64,000 bases of DNA. It comes from Chelonoidis abingdonii. Lineage: Eukaryota; Chordata; Testudines; Testudinidae. Both the position numbers and the translations under genes were made by a program. A model generated the notes under the pieces. The model made no database searches, was not told the DNA's origin, and worked only from the letters and a program-made list of their open reading frames with translations. Location: the NCBI RefSeq assembly GCF_003597395.2, contig NC_133773.1:126929517-126993516 (forward strand), written 5' to 3'. Numbering within the stretch: the stretch's first letter is position 1; each line of letters starts with the position of its first letter. Positions 10,480 to 21,624 of this stretch are shown here, piece by piece.

Positions 10480-10890
10480 TGATCTTTGTACATCTCGAAG
10501 AGCCATCCTCCCCCAGAGTACCACCAGCCTCTGTTTGGATTCCACGTTGAGTCCTGGTGCCAGGTCCTGAAATCTGTCCACCAGGAAGTGCGAGACAATG
10601 CATTGGCTCTGCCATTATCAACCCCAGGCACATGTTTTACAAACAAACATATGGTTAAAGTTTAAACACTGAAGTGCAAATGCCCTTACTCACCTCATAA
10701 TTCTGGGCGATCTGGAGGACGTGGACCACTGCCATGTTGTCATTCCAAAACATGCACTTTTGTTTGTAAAATCTGTTCTCCAAACAGTCACTGCCACTAC
10801 AATGGGAAATAATTTCAGGACTGTTATATCCTTTACTAGCCCTATTTTTATCCAGTCAGAGAGCCATTTCTGCAATACCACATGCCTTGG
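10480..10890 (-). pseudogene. RNase H remnant of Ngaro-like element
   Basis: The minus strand reads SDWIKIGLVKDITVLKLFPI, then VVAVTVWRTDFTNKSACF and, in the next frame, WNDNMAVVHVLQI (about 10850-10700). This is the RNase H domain pattern LElfPIvvAv..W...l.nk...f..DN.avV..iN. The DN with catalytic Asp is retained; the earlier catalytic Glu (LELFP) is a Lys here. A relic of the C-terminal AKHVPGxxNxxADALSR block follows with frameshifts near 10640-10590 (NMCLGLIMAEPMHCL). Confidence 0.65.
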
Positions 10891-10950
10891 TAAAAAATTC
10901 CAAGACTATTCCACCTCATGCACCTCAGTGAATCTTTAAATCTGCCTCGA

Positions 10951-11986
10951 CTATCCATTCCACCCTCCAAAAAAAGACATTCTGTTCAATTTATTTAGAA
11001 GCCGTCACATGCTCCCAAGTCCTCATTCCTCTCTCTTTATTAATTTTTATACAATAGTTGGGCTTTAATATTCCCATGGTGGCATCTGACAGATCTAAAG
11101 AATAGGTTTCTCCAGGGCTGTATAGGGTGTAAATGCCACCCTCACTCTCTTCTGACCAATTAGAATGGCACTGCTCTCCCCCCAACTCCAAAATTGGTCC
11201 AGCCATTTCCTGCTCCTCCCTGCTCCATACAGGTAAAATTCCCCCCTTTTTCCAGCTGTGGTACCAGTTGCAGGGGGAGCTCTCTCCTTGCACAGCTGGA
11301 GTGCTTTCTCCAGCAGCTGTTGCATGCTCTACAGCTGTATGCTAGTCCAGTGATTTCCTTCACCCTCCCCAGGGGGGGTGTACACCCCCCCTGAATTTCC
11401 CCAACACCTCTCCAGTTTTGTGAGCTAGTTACATACCAATTCAGTGACTTTGGAAATCTGGATTTAAACTGAAACATTAATACACACTTTAAAAGCTTAT
11501 ACAGTGTATGATAAAATATGTGTATCTGAAAAAGTGTAATAGATTTGAAAAGTAGGAACATAGATTAGCTTCCTTGCTTCCTTATACAGCTGTTTTTTAT
11601 GATGTTAGTGTAATCATTTCGGTGAAGTTGGCCAACCTAATAATTTCAAATGATAATTTGTAAGCAAAGTCTAAATGAGCTCTCTCTGACAGCTAGTGAT
11701 GAGCTGGGACTGCGCGGAAAGGCTTCAGGGCCAGATTATATTTACATTCACACCTAATCTACTTAGGTATCCAGCAAACAGAGCTGTGTTGTCTAAGTGA
11801 TAGATTTTGGCTGGGGTTGGGTTACAAACTACTTGAATGTGGGGGGAATGGGGAATGAAATCTTGTTCTTATTGTATGAGTAAAGGGCAATAGAACTGTA
11901 GCCTGTGATGATTTGAAGGCATCACGAGAGGGTGGGGACCTGTCCCTCTCCACTGTTTAAAGACAGAGATGATTAGGCTCCATAGA
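10951..11986. other. No gene; possibly further repeat sequence
   Basis: Mixed AT-rich sequence. The 11095-11400 part is more GC-rich with C-runs and may belong to the 5' part of the YR element on the minus strand or to another repeat; I see no conserved coding block. Sequence at 11845-11986 appears continuous with 12405-13010 across the hAT insertion and may be one older repeat. Confidence 0.45.
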
Positions 11987-12404
11987 CAGGACCAGCGCCA
12001 GGGTTTCTGGCGCCCTAGGCGCTGGGCCATTTCGCCACCCGCATGTGGGTCTCGCGGCTCTGGTGGAGCTGCCGCAGGCATGCCTGCAGCAGGTCCACGG
12101 AGCCGCGGGGACCAGCGGACCGTCCGCAGAAATGCCTGCGGCACGTCCACTCGGAGCTGCGGACCAGCGGACCGTCCGCAGAATGAAATGTGCAGCAGGT
12201 CCACCGGAGCCGCGGGAACAGCAGACCGTCCACAGAAATGCCTGCGGCAGGTCTCACCAGAGCCGCGAGACCAGCAGACCCTCCGCAGGTATGACTGCGG
12301 CAGCTCCACTGGAGCCGCCTGCCGCCCCCCGGCAAAATGCCGCCCCCCATAATGCTGGTGCCCTAGGCGACTGCCTAAGTCGCCTAAATGAAAGCGCGGC
12401 CCTG
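11987..12404. mobile_element. hAT nonautonomous element with internal tandem repeats
   Basis: A 418-bp element starting CAGGACCAGCGCC and ending AGCGCGGCCCTG, flanked by a perfect 8-bp duplication TCCATAGA (11979-11986 and 12405-12412). The terminal CAGG...CCTG and 8-bp duplication mark hAT. The interior is CpG-rich and made mostly of a minisatellite. No transposase is encoded; the 110-145-codon open frames here are by-products of the GC-rich repeat. Confidence 0.92.
12052..12325. repeat. Minisatellite, about 53-bp unit, four to five copies
   Basis: Units begin GGAGCCGCGGGACCAGC, continue AGACCGTCCGCAGAAATGCC and end TGCGGCAGGTCCACC. Full units start at about 12099, 12153, 12205 and 12258, with partial units at both ends. 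Copies differ by substitutions and small indels. The array is confined to the hAT element. Confidence 0.85.
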
Positions 12405-13104
12405 TCCATAGATAGTCTTTTGTCTGTTAAGTGACCACTGCAGCTGAAATCCAGTGACAATCAGGTCTAAGTGCTTAGTCCTGTTGTGGGGACAGTGTTC
12501 CTGTGGTACAGTGTCTTTTTGTGTAAGAGACAGCCCAGACTGCACTAGCAGCGAGCGAGGTTTCCTAGCACTGAGAGCTCATCTGGAAATCACTGAGAGC
12601 TGGTGGAACCTCAAGAGACCAACTCGCAGAGGTCACAGTGGCAGGTGGCAGCTGAAGGTGACTGCGCAGGGCCATTGGCAACAGAATAGTGGAGTGAACG
12701 GTGGCACAACGAACAGACATGGCCAGAGCAAACAGTGAGCAGCTGGAGGAACAAGCAAGGTGCCTTCTTGTCCCCCACCTGGCAGGTGTACTCACGTGAA
12801 AGCACCTCTGAACTCTGATCTCCCACTGACAAAGGACACACCAGTGAGTGGAGTGCGGTGGAGGGAAAAGTGAGGGGCATGTTAAAAATAAACATTTGTT
12901 TGTTGGACTATATTTTAGTCACTTTGCTCAGAATGCTAGATTTGTGACTAGGGAATGGAAACTTATATAAATACATTTCCTAGCAGGCCAAGATTTTTAA
13001 AATGCGTTATTTGCCAAGGTTGTTATCTCACATTGTTGCTGTCTTGGCTGAGGTCATTATGTTGGAGAGTTTTCTGTACCTAACATTTTTTATTTATAAT
13101 TAAT
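12405..13104. other. Unidentified repeat-like sequence, then intron
   Basis: The 12413-12900 part (moderate GC, few A/T runs) has the look of an LTR or leader of a retroelement and joins in sense to 11845-11978 if the hAT element is removed. No coding motif is seen and boundaries cannot be fixed. From 12900 to 13104 it is ordinary AT-rich intron. Confidence 0.4.
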
Positions 13105-14345
13105 TTTTACATAAGAATGGTCATACTGGGTCAGACCAATGGTCCATTATAGCCCAGTACTCTGTCTTACAACAGTGGTCAAGGCCAGGTGCTTCAGAGG
13201 GAATGAACAGAACAGGTAATCATCAAGTGACCATCCCCTGTTGCCCATTTCCAGCTTCTGGCAAACAGGCTAGGGACACTCAGAGCATGGTGTTGCATCC
13301 CTCCCCATCCTGGCTAATAGCACAGATGGACCTGTTCTCCAGGAATTTATCTAGTTCTTTTTATAATCCTGTTATAGTTTTGGTCTTCACAGCATCCCTG
13401 GCAAGAGATTCCCTGGGTTGACTTTATATTGTGTGAAGAAGTACTTCCTTTTCTTTTTTTTAAAACCTGCTGCCTATTAATTTCATTGAGTGACTGCTAG
13501 TTCTTGTGTTATGTGAAGGATTAAATAAATTTCCTTATTCACTTTCTTCGCACCAGTCAAGATTTTGTAGACCTCTATCATATCCCCATTAGTCATCTCT
13601 TTTCTAAGCTGAAAATTCCCAGTCATTTTAATCTCTCTTCTCCTGTTTCATACCCCTGATTATTTTAGTTGCCCATCTCTGTACCTTTTCCAATTCAAAT
13701 ATATATTTTAGGATGGGTGAACAGATCTGCACACACTATTCAAGGTATGCACGTACCATGGATTTATATAGAGGCAATATGATATTTTCTGTCTTATTAT
13801 CTATCCCTTCTTAATGATTCCCAACATTGTTTTGCTTTTTTGACTGCTGTGTGCACATTGAGTGAGATGTTTTCAGAGAACTATCCACAATGACTCCAAG
13901 ATCTCTTTCATGAGTGTTAACAGCTAATTCAGAATGCCATCATTTTGTATGTATAGTTGAGATTGCTTTCCAATGTGCATTCACTTTGCATTTTATCAAC
14001 ATTGAATTTAATTTGCCATTTTGTTGCCCAGTCACCCAGTTTTGTGAGATCCCTTTGTAGCTCTTTGCAGGTTGCCCTGGGGACTTAACTATCTTGAATA
14101 GTTTTGTGTCATCTGCAAATTTTGCGACCTCACTGTTTACCCATTTTCCAGATCATTTATGAATATGTTGAATAGTAACTGGTCCCAGTACTGAGCCCTC
14201 AAGGATACCACTATTTATCTCTCTCCATTCTGAAAACTGATAATTTATTCCTACCCTTTGTTTCCCATCTTTTAACCAGTTACTGATCCATGAGAGGACT
14301 GCCCTGTTATCCCATGATGGATTACTTTTCAAAAGTAAATTTTTT
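13105..14345 (-). mobile_element. CR1 LINE, 3' part
   Basis: Starts with ACATAAGAATGGTCATACTG at 13110, the reverse complement of the CR1 3' terminus. It continues colinearly with the CR1 at 41.7 kb (same words, for example CATCAAGTGA, TTTATCTAGTTCTTTTT, GATTCCCAACATTGTTTTGC, AGTTTTGTGTCATCTGCAAA). The coding sense (minus) corresponds to the C-terminal half of the ORF2 reverse transcriptase plus the 3' UTR. Many stops. The 5' truncation at about 14330 is typical of LINE insertions. Confidence 0.9.
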
Positions 14346-14962
14346 TTTTTAGAAATCTAGATCTGTTATGTTTTTTGGTGTAACTTGCATTTTCCTTATG
14401 TTAAATTTGCATAATCCTAACAAAACATTTACTTTATTCATATCTCTTTTATATATCTCATTGGTCCTGACACCCCCTGTAAATTCGAACACCCCCCCTA
14501 ATTTCAATTCCTGGGGAAACCACTGTGCTAGTCCCTTCTCTGTGAGACAGGAAGTCTTGTTATCTTGTTTCTGCTGTTCACAATCTTGCTCTCATTCTTG
14601 GGCCCTGCGATTTGGAGTTTCTCTCTATTCTTCCAGATTATCTCTTTGAGAATTCCAGGTTTTAAAGGCCAGAGCCTGTAACAGGTATGTCAGGCTGCAC
14701 ATATACCCAGAGGATCAGTGCCCTGTTACAAGACAGGAATGGGGTAAGAAAAGACATCATGGTTGTTAAGTAGACATTGAGGATAGGTAGGGGGATGGGC
14801 AGAGGAATCTTTTAAAGTATGGTTTTGGAGCTCTTTCATTTGATAAGGTATGCTTCCATCAGATTATATATTATCGCTCTTTTATTTTGACTTTTTTGTA
14901 GGTATTGAATAAATCTATAGTTCATTAGTTTCTTTTAGTTTCCACTGCAGTATGTGTAGATA
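14346..14962. other. No gene; one unidentified repeat-like segment
   Basis: A T-run is followed by AT-rich sequence. The segment 14465-14735 (CCTGACACCCCCTGTAAATT onward) is less AT-rich and could be part of an LTR, but no boundaries or motifs support a call. Confidence 0.4.
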
Positions 14963-15150
14963 CACCTTTACCTCGATATAACGCTGTCCTCGGGAGCCAA
15001 AAAATCTTGCAGCATTATAGATGAAACCATAGTATATTGAACTTGCTTTGATCCACTGGAGTGCGCAGCCCCACGCCCCCAGAGCACTGCTTTACCGGGT
15101 TATATCCGAATTCGTGTTATATCGGGTCACGTTATATCGAGGTAGAGGTG
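14963..15150. mobile_element. Tc1/mariner-type MITE (TA target duplication)
   Basis: A 188-bp element with inverted ends CACCTTTACCTCGATATAAC and GTTATATCGAGGTAGAGGTG, flanked by TA on both sides (14961-14962 and 15151-15152). Further inverted words (GTTATATC) lie inside, so it can fold back. A TA duplication and short TIRs indicate the Tc1/mariner (probably pogo/Tigger-like) superfamily. No coding capacity. Confidence 0.88.
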
Positions 15151-15152
15151 TA

Positions 15153-18100
15153 CATTTATTTAAATCAATGTTCCTGGCCCAATGCACATAGTTCCAATTT
15201 GCATATAGGTGATTGTTTTGTTTAAAATATTTTGTCTGTTTGAAAATTTCTGTCTGATATAAAGTCATTGGGGAAAATCCTGGAGCAACTGAAGTCAATG
15301 CTGTTGACTCTAAGAGAGCCTGGCTTTCACCCATTATTTCATGTTTTGCATCGGTCCTGATCAGCAGAATAGGTTTGCAGGCTTTATTTTATTGACTTGT
15401 TGAGATTATTAATGGCCAACCCAGGGTAAAGATGGTGCGGTATATCAAATGATGTTTCTAGTGTCAATGATTGGCTGCTCAATTTCTCTGTCCCTCATAG
15501 CTCTTGATTTTATGTACCTCCATTTCCAACTACAAATGGTAGACCCAAGATAAGAAAGACAACCAATGCTACTACAGCTTGCACTTTATTGTGCACTTCT
15601 AATGAAAATAGGCTTGAACCCAGATCATGTTACTAAGGGCCATTAGGATGACTTTATTGACCTTCACAAAAACAGTGGACCTGAAATCTGCAGAGTCATA
15701 GTTTGGAGTATGAAGGTAATCATCACTTTTCAAATTTGCCGAGATCAACAGCTACAGAAAGCCAGCAAAGCAGCATTCTTTATTGTAAGCACTATTGTGT
15801 CCACAGCTGAAACGCTTCTCAAACTTTCCCTCTTTCTTAAATATAGAAAGGAAGAAGATTAGAACATTGGCAAAGTTGCTTTTGCTTCCTAGATTTTAAA
15901 ATGTCACATAAATTAAAATAAAAATATATTACTACGTGTCTATGCCACATGTGTTATAAGAAATCTTTATTGTTGCTTGGTTTATAATAGAATTATAAAT
16001 AGAAAAGACCTTTTAGGTATTTGGGCCTATCCACCTACCAGTGCAGGATTGTTGCTGATTGATGTATTAGATTTGGTGTTTGAATTTTGCAATGCTGTTT
16101 AAAGGAACTTGCCAAGTATATATATAAGGCAGAGGTAGCGCATATTTACATGAGTTTAAAAAACAGAAAAGTGTGAGGAACAGGCCCAGTTGAACAAGTA
16201 ACATGTTCTCTTCTGGGGGGCGGGGGGCGGAAACAACAACTTTGAAGTCTTGGAACTATTCAGTGTACAAGACAAGCTTCCCTAAGAATTTGTAACTGGC
16301 ATAACAAGCTTCTAACAGATAAGCTTGTAGCACTATAAAGATCTTAGTTTTCATATGGGCAATTGGATAAATTATTTTTGTTGAGAAGTATTTGGCTTTA
16401 GACATAGAGCTGCTTTTGTCACAGATCAGGCATTTTATACATAGCTTCATTTTCATTACCAAGTGTTAGTTAGATTTCGTACTAGTTTTCATTTAAATAC
16501 CTTATTAAAATTCATTTGAGTAGCAGCTAGTGCATAATGTCTATTACAGCTATGTAGTTTATAAAAATGCTATATTGTAGCTGCCTTTTAAATCTGAACT
16601 GCATAGATTAATGTTTTTAAAACACTTAGAGCTCAGTTCTGCCTCAGTTCTCAGTGCATACTGTCGTGTGTACAAAAGCTGATTTTCCAAAATATTAGGC
16701 CATTTGTTCTGAATACTGGAGGGCAGGATAAAGTCCTTCAACTATAGCCTTTCCAGATTTTGATCTGCATTAATGTGCCTTCTTTTGTGAATTCCCCTTT
16801 CTGACTCCTGTATTGTATAGTAATTTTTTGTATTCACTGAACTTTGCTAGCAGCCACTATGTTCATTTTAAGGAATGGGAAGTTTGAGGTTGCTTGTCAT
16901 CTTTTGGGCACATGAAAAGGCCTCTTGTCCCGTAACCCAAGATTGTGACACCATCAGAAGAAGATACCAATTACGGTGTTTAGACTGTGGAGCAGCTGGA
17001 CCATTATATAGTACTTGAAGCAGTTCTACCACTTCTTACACAGGAACTAGCAAAGGAAGACACTCTTGGGCTGTGTCTACAAGTCCTTTTCTCTTAAAAA
17101 AAATTCTTCTTGGCTTCAAGTGATATGTCTCCACCAGTGGAAGCAGTAGTAGGACTGCTAGTGTAGACAAATTTCCAGGTGACAGCTGGCATTTTAAACA
17201 CCATATCCAACCTTGCTCAGAAAAGATCTGTGTGGTATGACACTTAAAACAGCGAGAGCCACTCACACTTTGTCTATGTTAGTGTTCCCACCATTACTAA
17301 CACTGGTGGAGCAGAACGAATGGTAGCAACAGGTGGCGGGTCTAGGTAAAAAATGCATAGTGTAGATGTTTGTCAAAGTACCACTTAAAATGCATATTTT
17401 ATAGTGCATGGAGGCTTGCACCATTCCCTCTGGTGGCCAAAACAGGAATTCAGATCTACCATCAGCTGAACCCATAAAACAATACCTTTGGAACACATCG
17501 TAGAGAAAAACATCATATTGGCTTATGTAGACTGCTGGATTTCTTAAATGTATAGCAAAGGGATAAATGCTCAGAACATTAGGAAAATAGAAATGAGGAA
17601 CTGATGTCTTGAGCCTTTAATACTGGCTCAGTGGATCATTTCTGGTCAGATTTTAGGTTTATCTGTTGTTCTGCAGCCTTCAGCAAAACAGAAATGATTA
17701 ATATTGTCCTTCTCAGGATGACTGACAGACAGCAACTCCATATAATTCTATCAACACCCAGGATTCAGATCCCACTTCGGATTCTTTGTTCTGGTCTTTT
17801 CTGTGGCTCACTCATGATATTTCCATTTTCCTTGGCTTTTAGTCCAGTTGAGAAGGCAAAGAAAGAAAACAATTTAAAAACAACATTTCCTGCGAAAAAT
17901 CTGAGCATTTTTGATTTAACTGTCTCTTGCCAAGGCAGAACAGAGTCTTTGGGGAAAGGTTACCAAGGGAAACAGATCCTGGTTGGTACTGAAATTATTT
18001 ACCTTTCAGTGGAGGCTGCTGCCAGTCACATTGATAACACATTCATGTTTACACTGGGTAAATGAAGATGATGTAGAAATCAAAGTAAGATAAATTAAGT

Positions 18101-18159
18101 ACTTTATGCATTGTGGAGAATGGTGGAAATGAGACCTCTAAAACAGAGGTGGCTGACAA
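15153..18159. other. Intron sequence, mostly unique
   Basis: AT-rich intron with no coding signal. A possible old nonautonomous DNA transposon lies near 17069-17175: GGCTGTGTCTACAAG on the left faces CTAGTGTAGACAAAT on the right, resembling the GGxxxGTCTACACT ends of the elements at 47.5 and 48.6 kb. No target duplication was found, so it is not called separately. The 144-codon open frame at 17631-18065 has no recognised motif. Confidence 0.5.
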
Positions 18160-18709
18160 TGTTGCCGGCACAGAGTGCCCGAGGGGGGCAACAGCGGGGA
18201 GCGTTGCCCGGTATGCGCCGCACCAATAAACACACCAGGGTGGAGAAGCAACCAAAGTTTATTTGAGATCTCAAAGCAGTGCAAGAAGACTGATACGCCT
18301 CAAATCAAGCACACTGACTCGAGCTGCTTTTCCCTTTTTAAGTTCTTTTTTTCTTCCTTCCCCTTTCCCCATCTTCCTCCCCCTGTAGCACTTACATCAA
18401 GCGCAGTTACATTACACAATCTTGGCTGCAGAAGCTCGTTAGTAATTTTCCCTTTTGCAAGTTATCTTGTCCTTCTGCTAGAGGTACGCAGGTCTTATCA
18501 CTACTGCTTTAGACCGGTTTGGGCTGTGTTGCCGCTGATAGCTTACTGTTACACATTTGATTTTGCAGCTGCTAGCTTTCTAGGTCGAGTAAAGTTCAAC
18601 ATGGAGGAACTTTGGTTCACTTTGGCCTAGGGCAGGAGGGCTTCATCAACACTCGCGGTCTTCCACCCACCCAAGTTACCTAGGGTTATGCCTAGTGACA
18701 CCAGCAACA
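18160..18709 (-). mobile_element. Solo LTR of an endogenous retrovirus
   Basis: A 550-bp segment beginning TGTTGCC and ending AGCAACA. On the minus strand it has a promoter-like TTAAAAAGGGAAAAGC (about 18330), the polyadenylation signal AATAAA in CTCAAATAAACTTTGG (about 18260) and a second AATAAA-poor U5 ending GGCAACA. The U3-R-U5 layout is therefore clear and in minus orientation. No target duplication could be found (left GACAA, right ACCTG). There is no internal viral sequence. The open frame at 18175-18630 is not a gene. Confidence 0.78.
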
Positions 18710-20307
18710 ACCTGGATATAACACATTTAACTGCTAATTTATGTGCAGACTCCACATAAAAATTGGAAATATTTAAGAGATTGTTTGATTTTGAATATGA
18801 TTTGCAATGCCTTTAGATGATGCTTTTCTTTCTGTTTTGAGTTTCTTCACAGTGAAACACATTGTATGAGATCCATCTAAATAGCTGCAATAAAATGTCT
18901 TCAGTGCCTTACTTAGCTAATTAGGCTTTTTATTTGTGGTTTGATTCTAATAAATAAACAGCTTTAGTTATAAAAAAGATTGCATTCTCTTGTGATGGTA
19001 GTGGGGGAGGAAGAATGCATATGAGCTTTCTGTTCCACAGCAAAGTAAAAATAAATGTTTACCTAGAGTAGTTTTCTTAAGTTTTGTTTTTATATTCAGG
19101 ATAATTTCATAATTTACCTGATACTATATGCTTTCACTCATCATTATTACCCATCTAAAAACTTAAGCACCGGAAGAACCTGCCTTTGTAATTCGGTGAT
19201 CAAATTTCTCATTATTTAATTGATTTAAAGGCTTCCCGCAGTTTTGCTTTTTAGCCTCTTGCTTTACAAAGAGGAAAATCTCCAACAGAGAGAGTCTCTA
19301 TTTCTGGAAGTGCTATTTTCAAAGAAGTCTTAAATCTGAATTTCAGAAATTCTGAGTGGATAAGCAGTAACTCTGATATCTGGTCAATTGTCACCCTGAT
19401 TTTTAGTTCCCAGCTTCAGTGCTGTAGCTATTCACTTCTGTCTTATGCTTAGAGGGACCATGCCATGAAAGCCAAAGCAGGTGACTAAATATTATCCTTT
19501 TGAAGAAACACCTCAATATTTTACTAATAAAGGTCAATTGTTTCCAAGATGTTACAATAGGATCTTTTTAGCTTATAGCATGTAATATATGGTCTTACTG
19601 GTCTATAATGTGACTCCTCATGAGTTTCAACCATACAACTTCAAAATGAATGATTCTTCATCTCACAGTTCCCCTTGAGAGAAAGCCACAAAGAAAAAGA
19701 TCTTAAATATAACCCAACTCAAAACTGTAACTCGGATCAAAAACGTATTGTAAGTTAAGTCAGACTAATCAAATCCTAGTCAATGATCACTGACGGAACC
19801 TATTTGGTAAACACAACTGTAACCATAAGAAGATGAGAGGCTCAGAAATGATTTCTCAGTCTTCCACTGAACTGGTCAATGGCTTAGTGAGAATAAAAGA
19901 TGAAGGTGATGTTTAATTAAAAAAAATACAATGGATGGTCTTTTACAGAGTGAAAAGTAAAAGCAGTCAGGAGCATGCAAATTAAATGTCTTATCTATTA
20001 CAAAGCAGACATGCATGAGAAGAGCTGTAATATAGTTAATTTAAATACTGTAACAGCTAATAGTCAAAATACTGTAATATATTCTCCAGGTAATAGCTTC
20101 CAATTTACTGCATATTTTGGAGGTATATTTTGGGTGAAATATGTGTGGCCTAGTGCAAAGTATTTGTTTAAGTGTATGTAACCAACTAGAGTGAGTTTGT
20201 TTGTTAGTGACCTTTAATGTGTCCAATCTGTGCAGTGAATAGGGATTCTGCGAAATAATGGTATGTGATCGTGTTAATAAATACTCTATCCTAAATATAA
20301 AATCATT
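18710..20307. other. Intron sequence, no feature seen
   Basis: AT-rich, stop-rich in all frames; no repeat family recognised. Confidence 0.6.
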
Positions 20308-21012
20308 CCTGATAAAATTTGCTGATGACACAAGGATTGGAAGGGTGGTAAATAATGATGAGGGCAGGGCAATCAGAACAATCTGGATTGCTTGGTGAAC
20401 TGGGTCCATTAAAGCAAAATATATGTTAATGAGCCAAATGCAAAGTTATACACCTAGACGATAGCTACAGAAAGGGGACCTGTATCTGGGAAAGAATCTA
20501 GGGGTCTTAATGGACAAACACCTGAACATGAGCTTCCCAGTGTGATGCTGCAGCAAAAGGGCTATCCCTGGATGTATAAACAGGAGAGTAGTAAGTAGGA
20601 GTAGGGAGGTAGGTGCATTGGTGAGACTGGCAGTGGAGTATTATGCCTAGTTCTGATGTCAACATTTAAAAATGATGTTGAAAAACTGAAGTGAGTGCAG
20701 AAAAGAGCCACAAAAATTATCTGAGGGCTGGAAACATGTCGTACAGTGAGAGACTTAGAGCTCAATCCGTTTAGTTTATCAGAAAAAAGATGTAAGTGGT
20801 GAGTTGATTACAGTGTATAAGAACCTTCATGAGGAGAAAATACCGTGTACTAATGGACTCTTCAATCTAGCCGAGATAACAAGAACCAATGACTGGAAGT
20901 TGAAGTCAGACAAATTCAAATTCTATTAGAAATTTAGGGACAATTTTTTCCAAGTGAGGGTGATAAATCATTGGAACAAACTTACAAGGGAACTGGTGGA
21001 TTCTCCCTTACT
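20308..21012 (+). mobile_element. CR1 LINE, ORF2 C-terminus and 3' part
   Basis: Begins with FLIKFADDTRIG (about 20309-20345), which contains the FADD box, the catalytic Asp pair of the CR1 reverse transcriptase. Traces of NLGVLMDKHLNMSF (about 20490-20530) and INRRV (about 20575) follow, then the post-RT region. The element is 5'-truncated and riddled with stops. The orientation is opposite to the other CR1 copies. It ends where the Penelope-like tail begins at 21013. Confidence 0.85.
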
Positions 21013-21620
21013 TGTTTCAGAGTGGTAGCCATGTTAGTCTGTATCAGCAGAAACAATGAGGAGTCCTTGTGGCACCTTATAGACTAACAAATTTATTTGG
21101 GCATAAGCTTTCGTGGGCTAGTATTGGGGAAATTAGGTTTAGGTTTTGTAATGACCCAACCACTCCCAGTCTTTATTCAGGACTAATCTGATGGTATCCA
21201 GTTTGCAAATTAATTCCAGTTCTGCAGCTTCACGTTGGAGTCTGTTTTTGAAGTTTTTTTGTTGATGAGTTGCCACTTTTTTAGGTCTGTTCTCCTACTG
21301 ATTTTTGAATGTTATGATTCCTGATCTCAGATTTGTGTCCATTTATTCTTTTGCATAGAGCCTGTCCGGTTTGGCCAATGTGCATGGCAGAAGGGCATTG
21401 CTGGCATATGATGACATACATCACATTGGTAGATGTGCAGGTGACGAGCCCCTGATGATGTAGCTAATGTGGTTAGGTCCTATGATGGTGTCACTTGAAT
21501 GGATATGCGGACAGAGTTGGCACTGGGGTTTGTTGCAGGGTTCAGTTCCTGGGTTGGTGTTTTTGTTGTGTGGTGTGTAGTTGCTGGTGAGTATTTGCTT
21601 CAGGTTTGGGGGGCAGTAGG
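21013..21620 (-). mobile_element. Penelope-like element: GIY-YIG region and 3' tail
   Basis: On the minus strand from about 21460 down, the translation reads NVMYVIICQQCPSAMHIGQT and then GQALCKRINGHKSEIRNHNI. This is the GIY-YIG endonuclease core of vertebrate Penelope-like elements (usual form vvYvI.CqqCp..YIGqTgQsLrkRingHksdI): the Tyr of the first block, the IGQTGQ and the RINGH are visible. The 3' untranslated tail (21110-21013) includes GCCCACGAAAGCTTATGCCC and GTTAGTCTATAAGGTGCC and ends in a GGCTACCACTCTGA-like terminus. The coding part has stops. The same tail words make up the hairpin at 53341-53524. Confidence 0.82.
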
Positions 21621-21624
21621 TTTA

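Larger units (their letters stand above)
9180..10950 (-). mobile_element. Ngaro/DIRS-like YR retrotransposon fragment with SGNH-type domain
   Basis: A second, unrelated YR retrotransposon on the minus strand. Reading from 10950 downwards I find an RNase H trace (10490-10890), the recombinase N-terminal helical domain (10254-10454), the recombinase catalytic C-terminal box (about 9789-9810) and an SGNH-hydrolase-like segment (9380-9560). The RH-YR-SGNH order is that known for Ngaro-like and some DIRS-like elements of fish and amphibians. Every frame is broken, so this is a dead 3' half. The domains are far more diverged than those of the DIRS copies, so the family is older here. Confidence 0.7.

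Noticed and set aside
11869..12434. CRISPR-like array (repeated GC-rich units with regular spacing)
   Set aside because: Units are contiguous diverged tandem repeats without unique spacers, inside a hAT element of a vertebrate genome.
17631..18065. 144-codon open frame as a host exon
   Set aside because: No conserved pattern, no convincing splice sites, AT-rich composition like surrounding intron.
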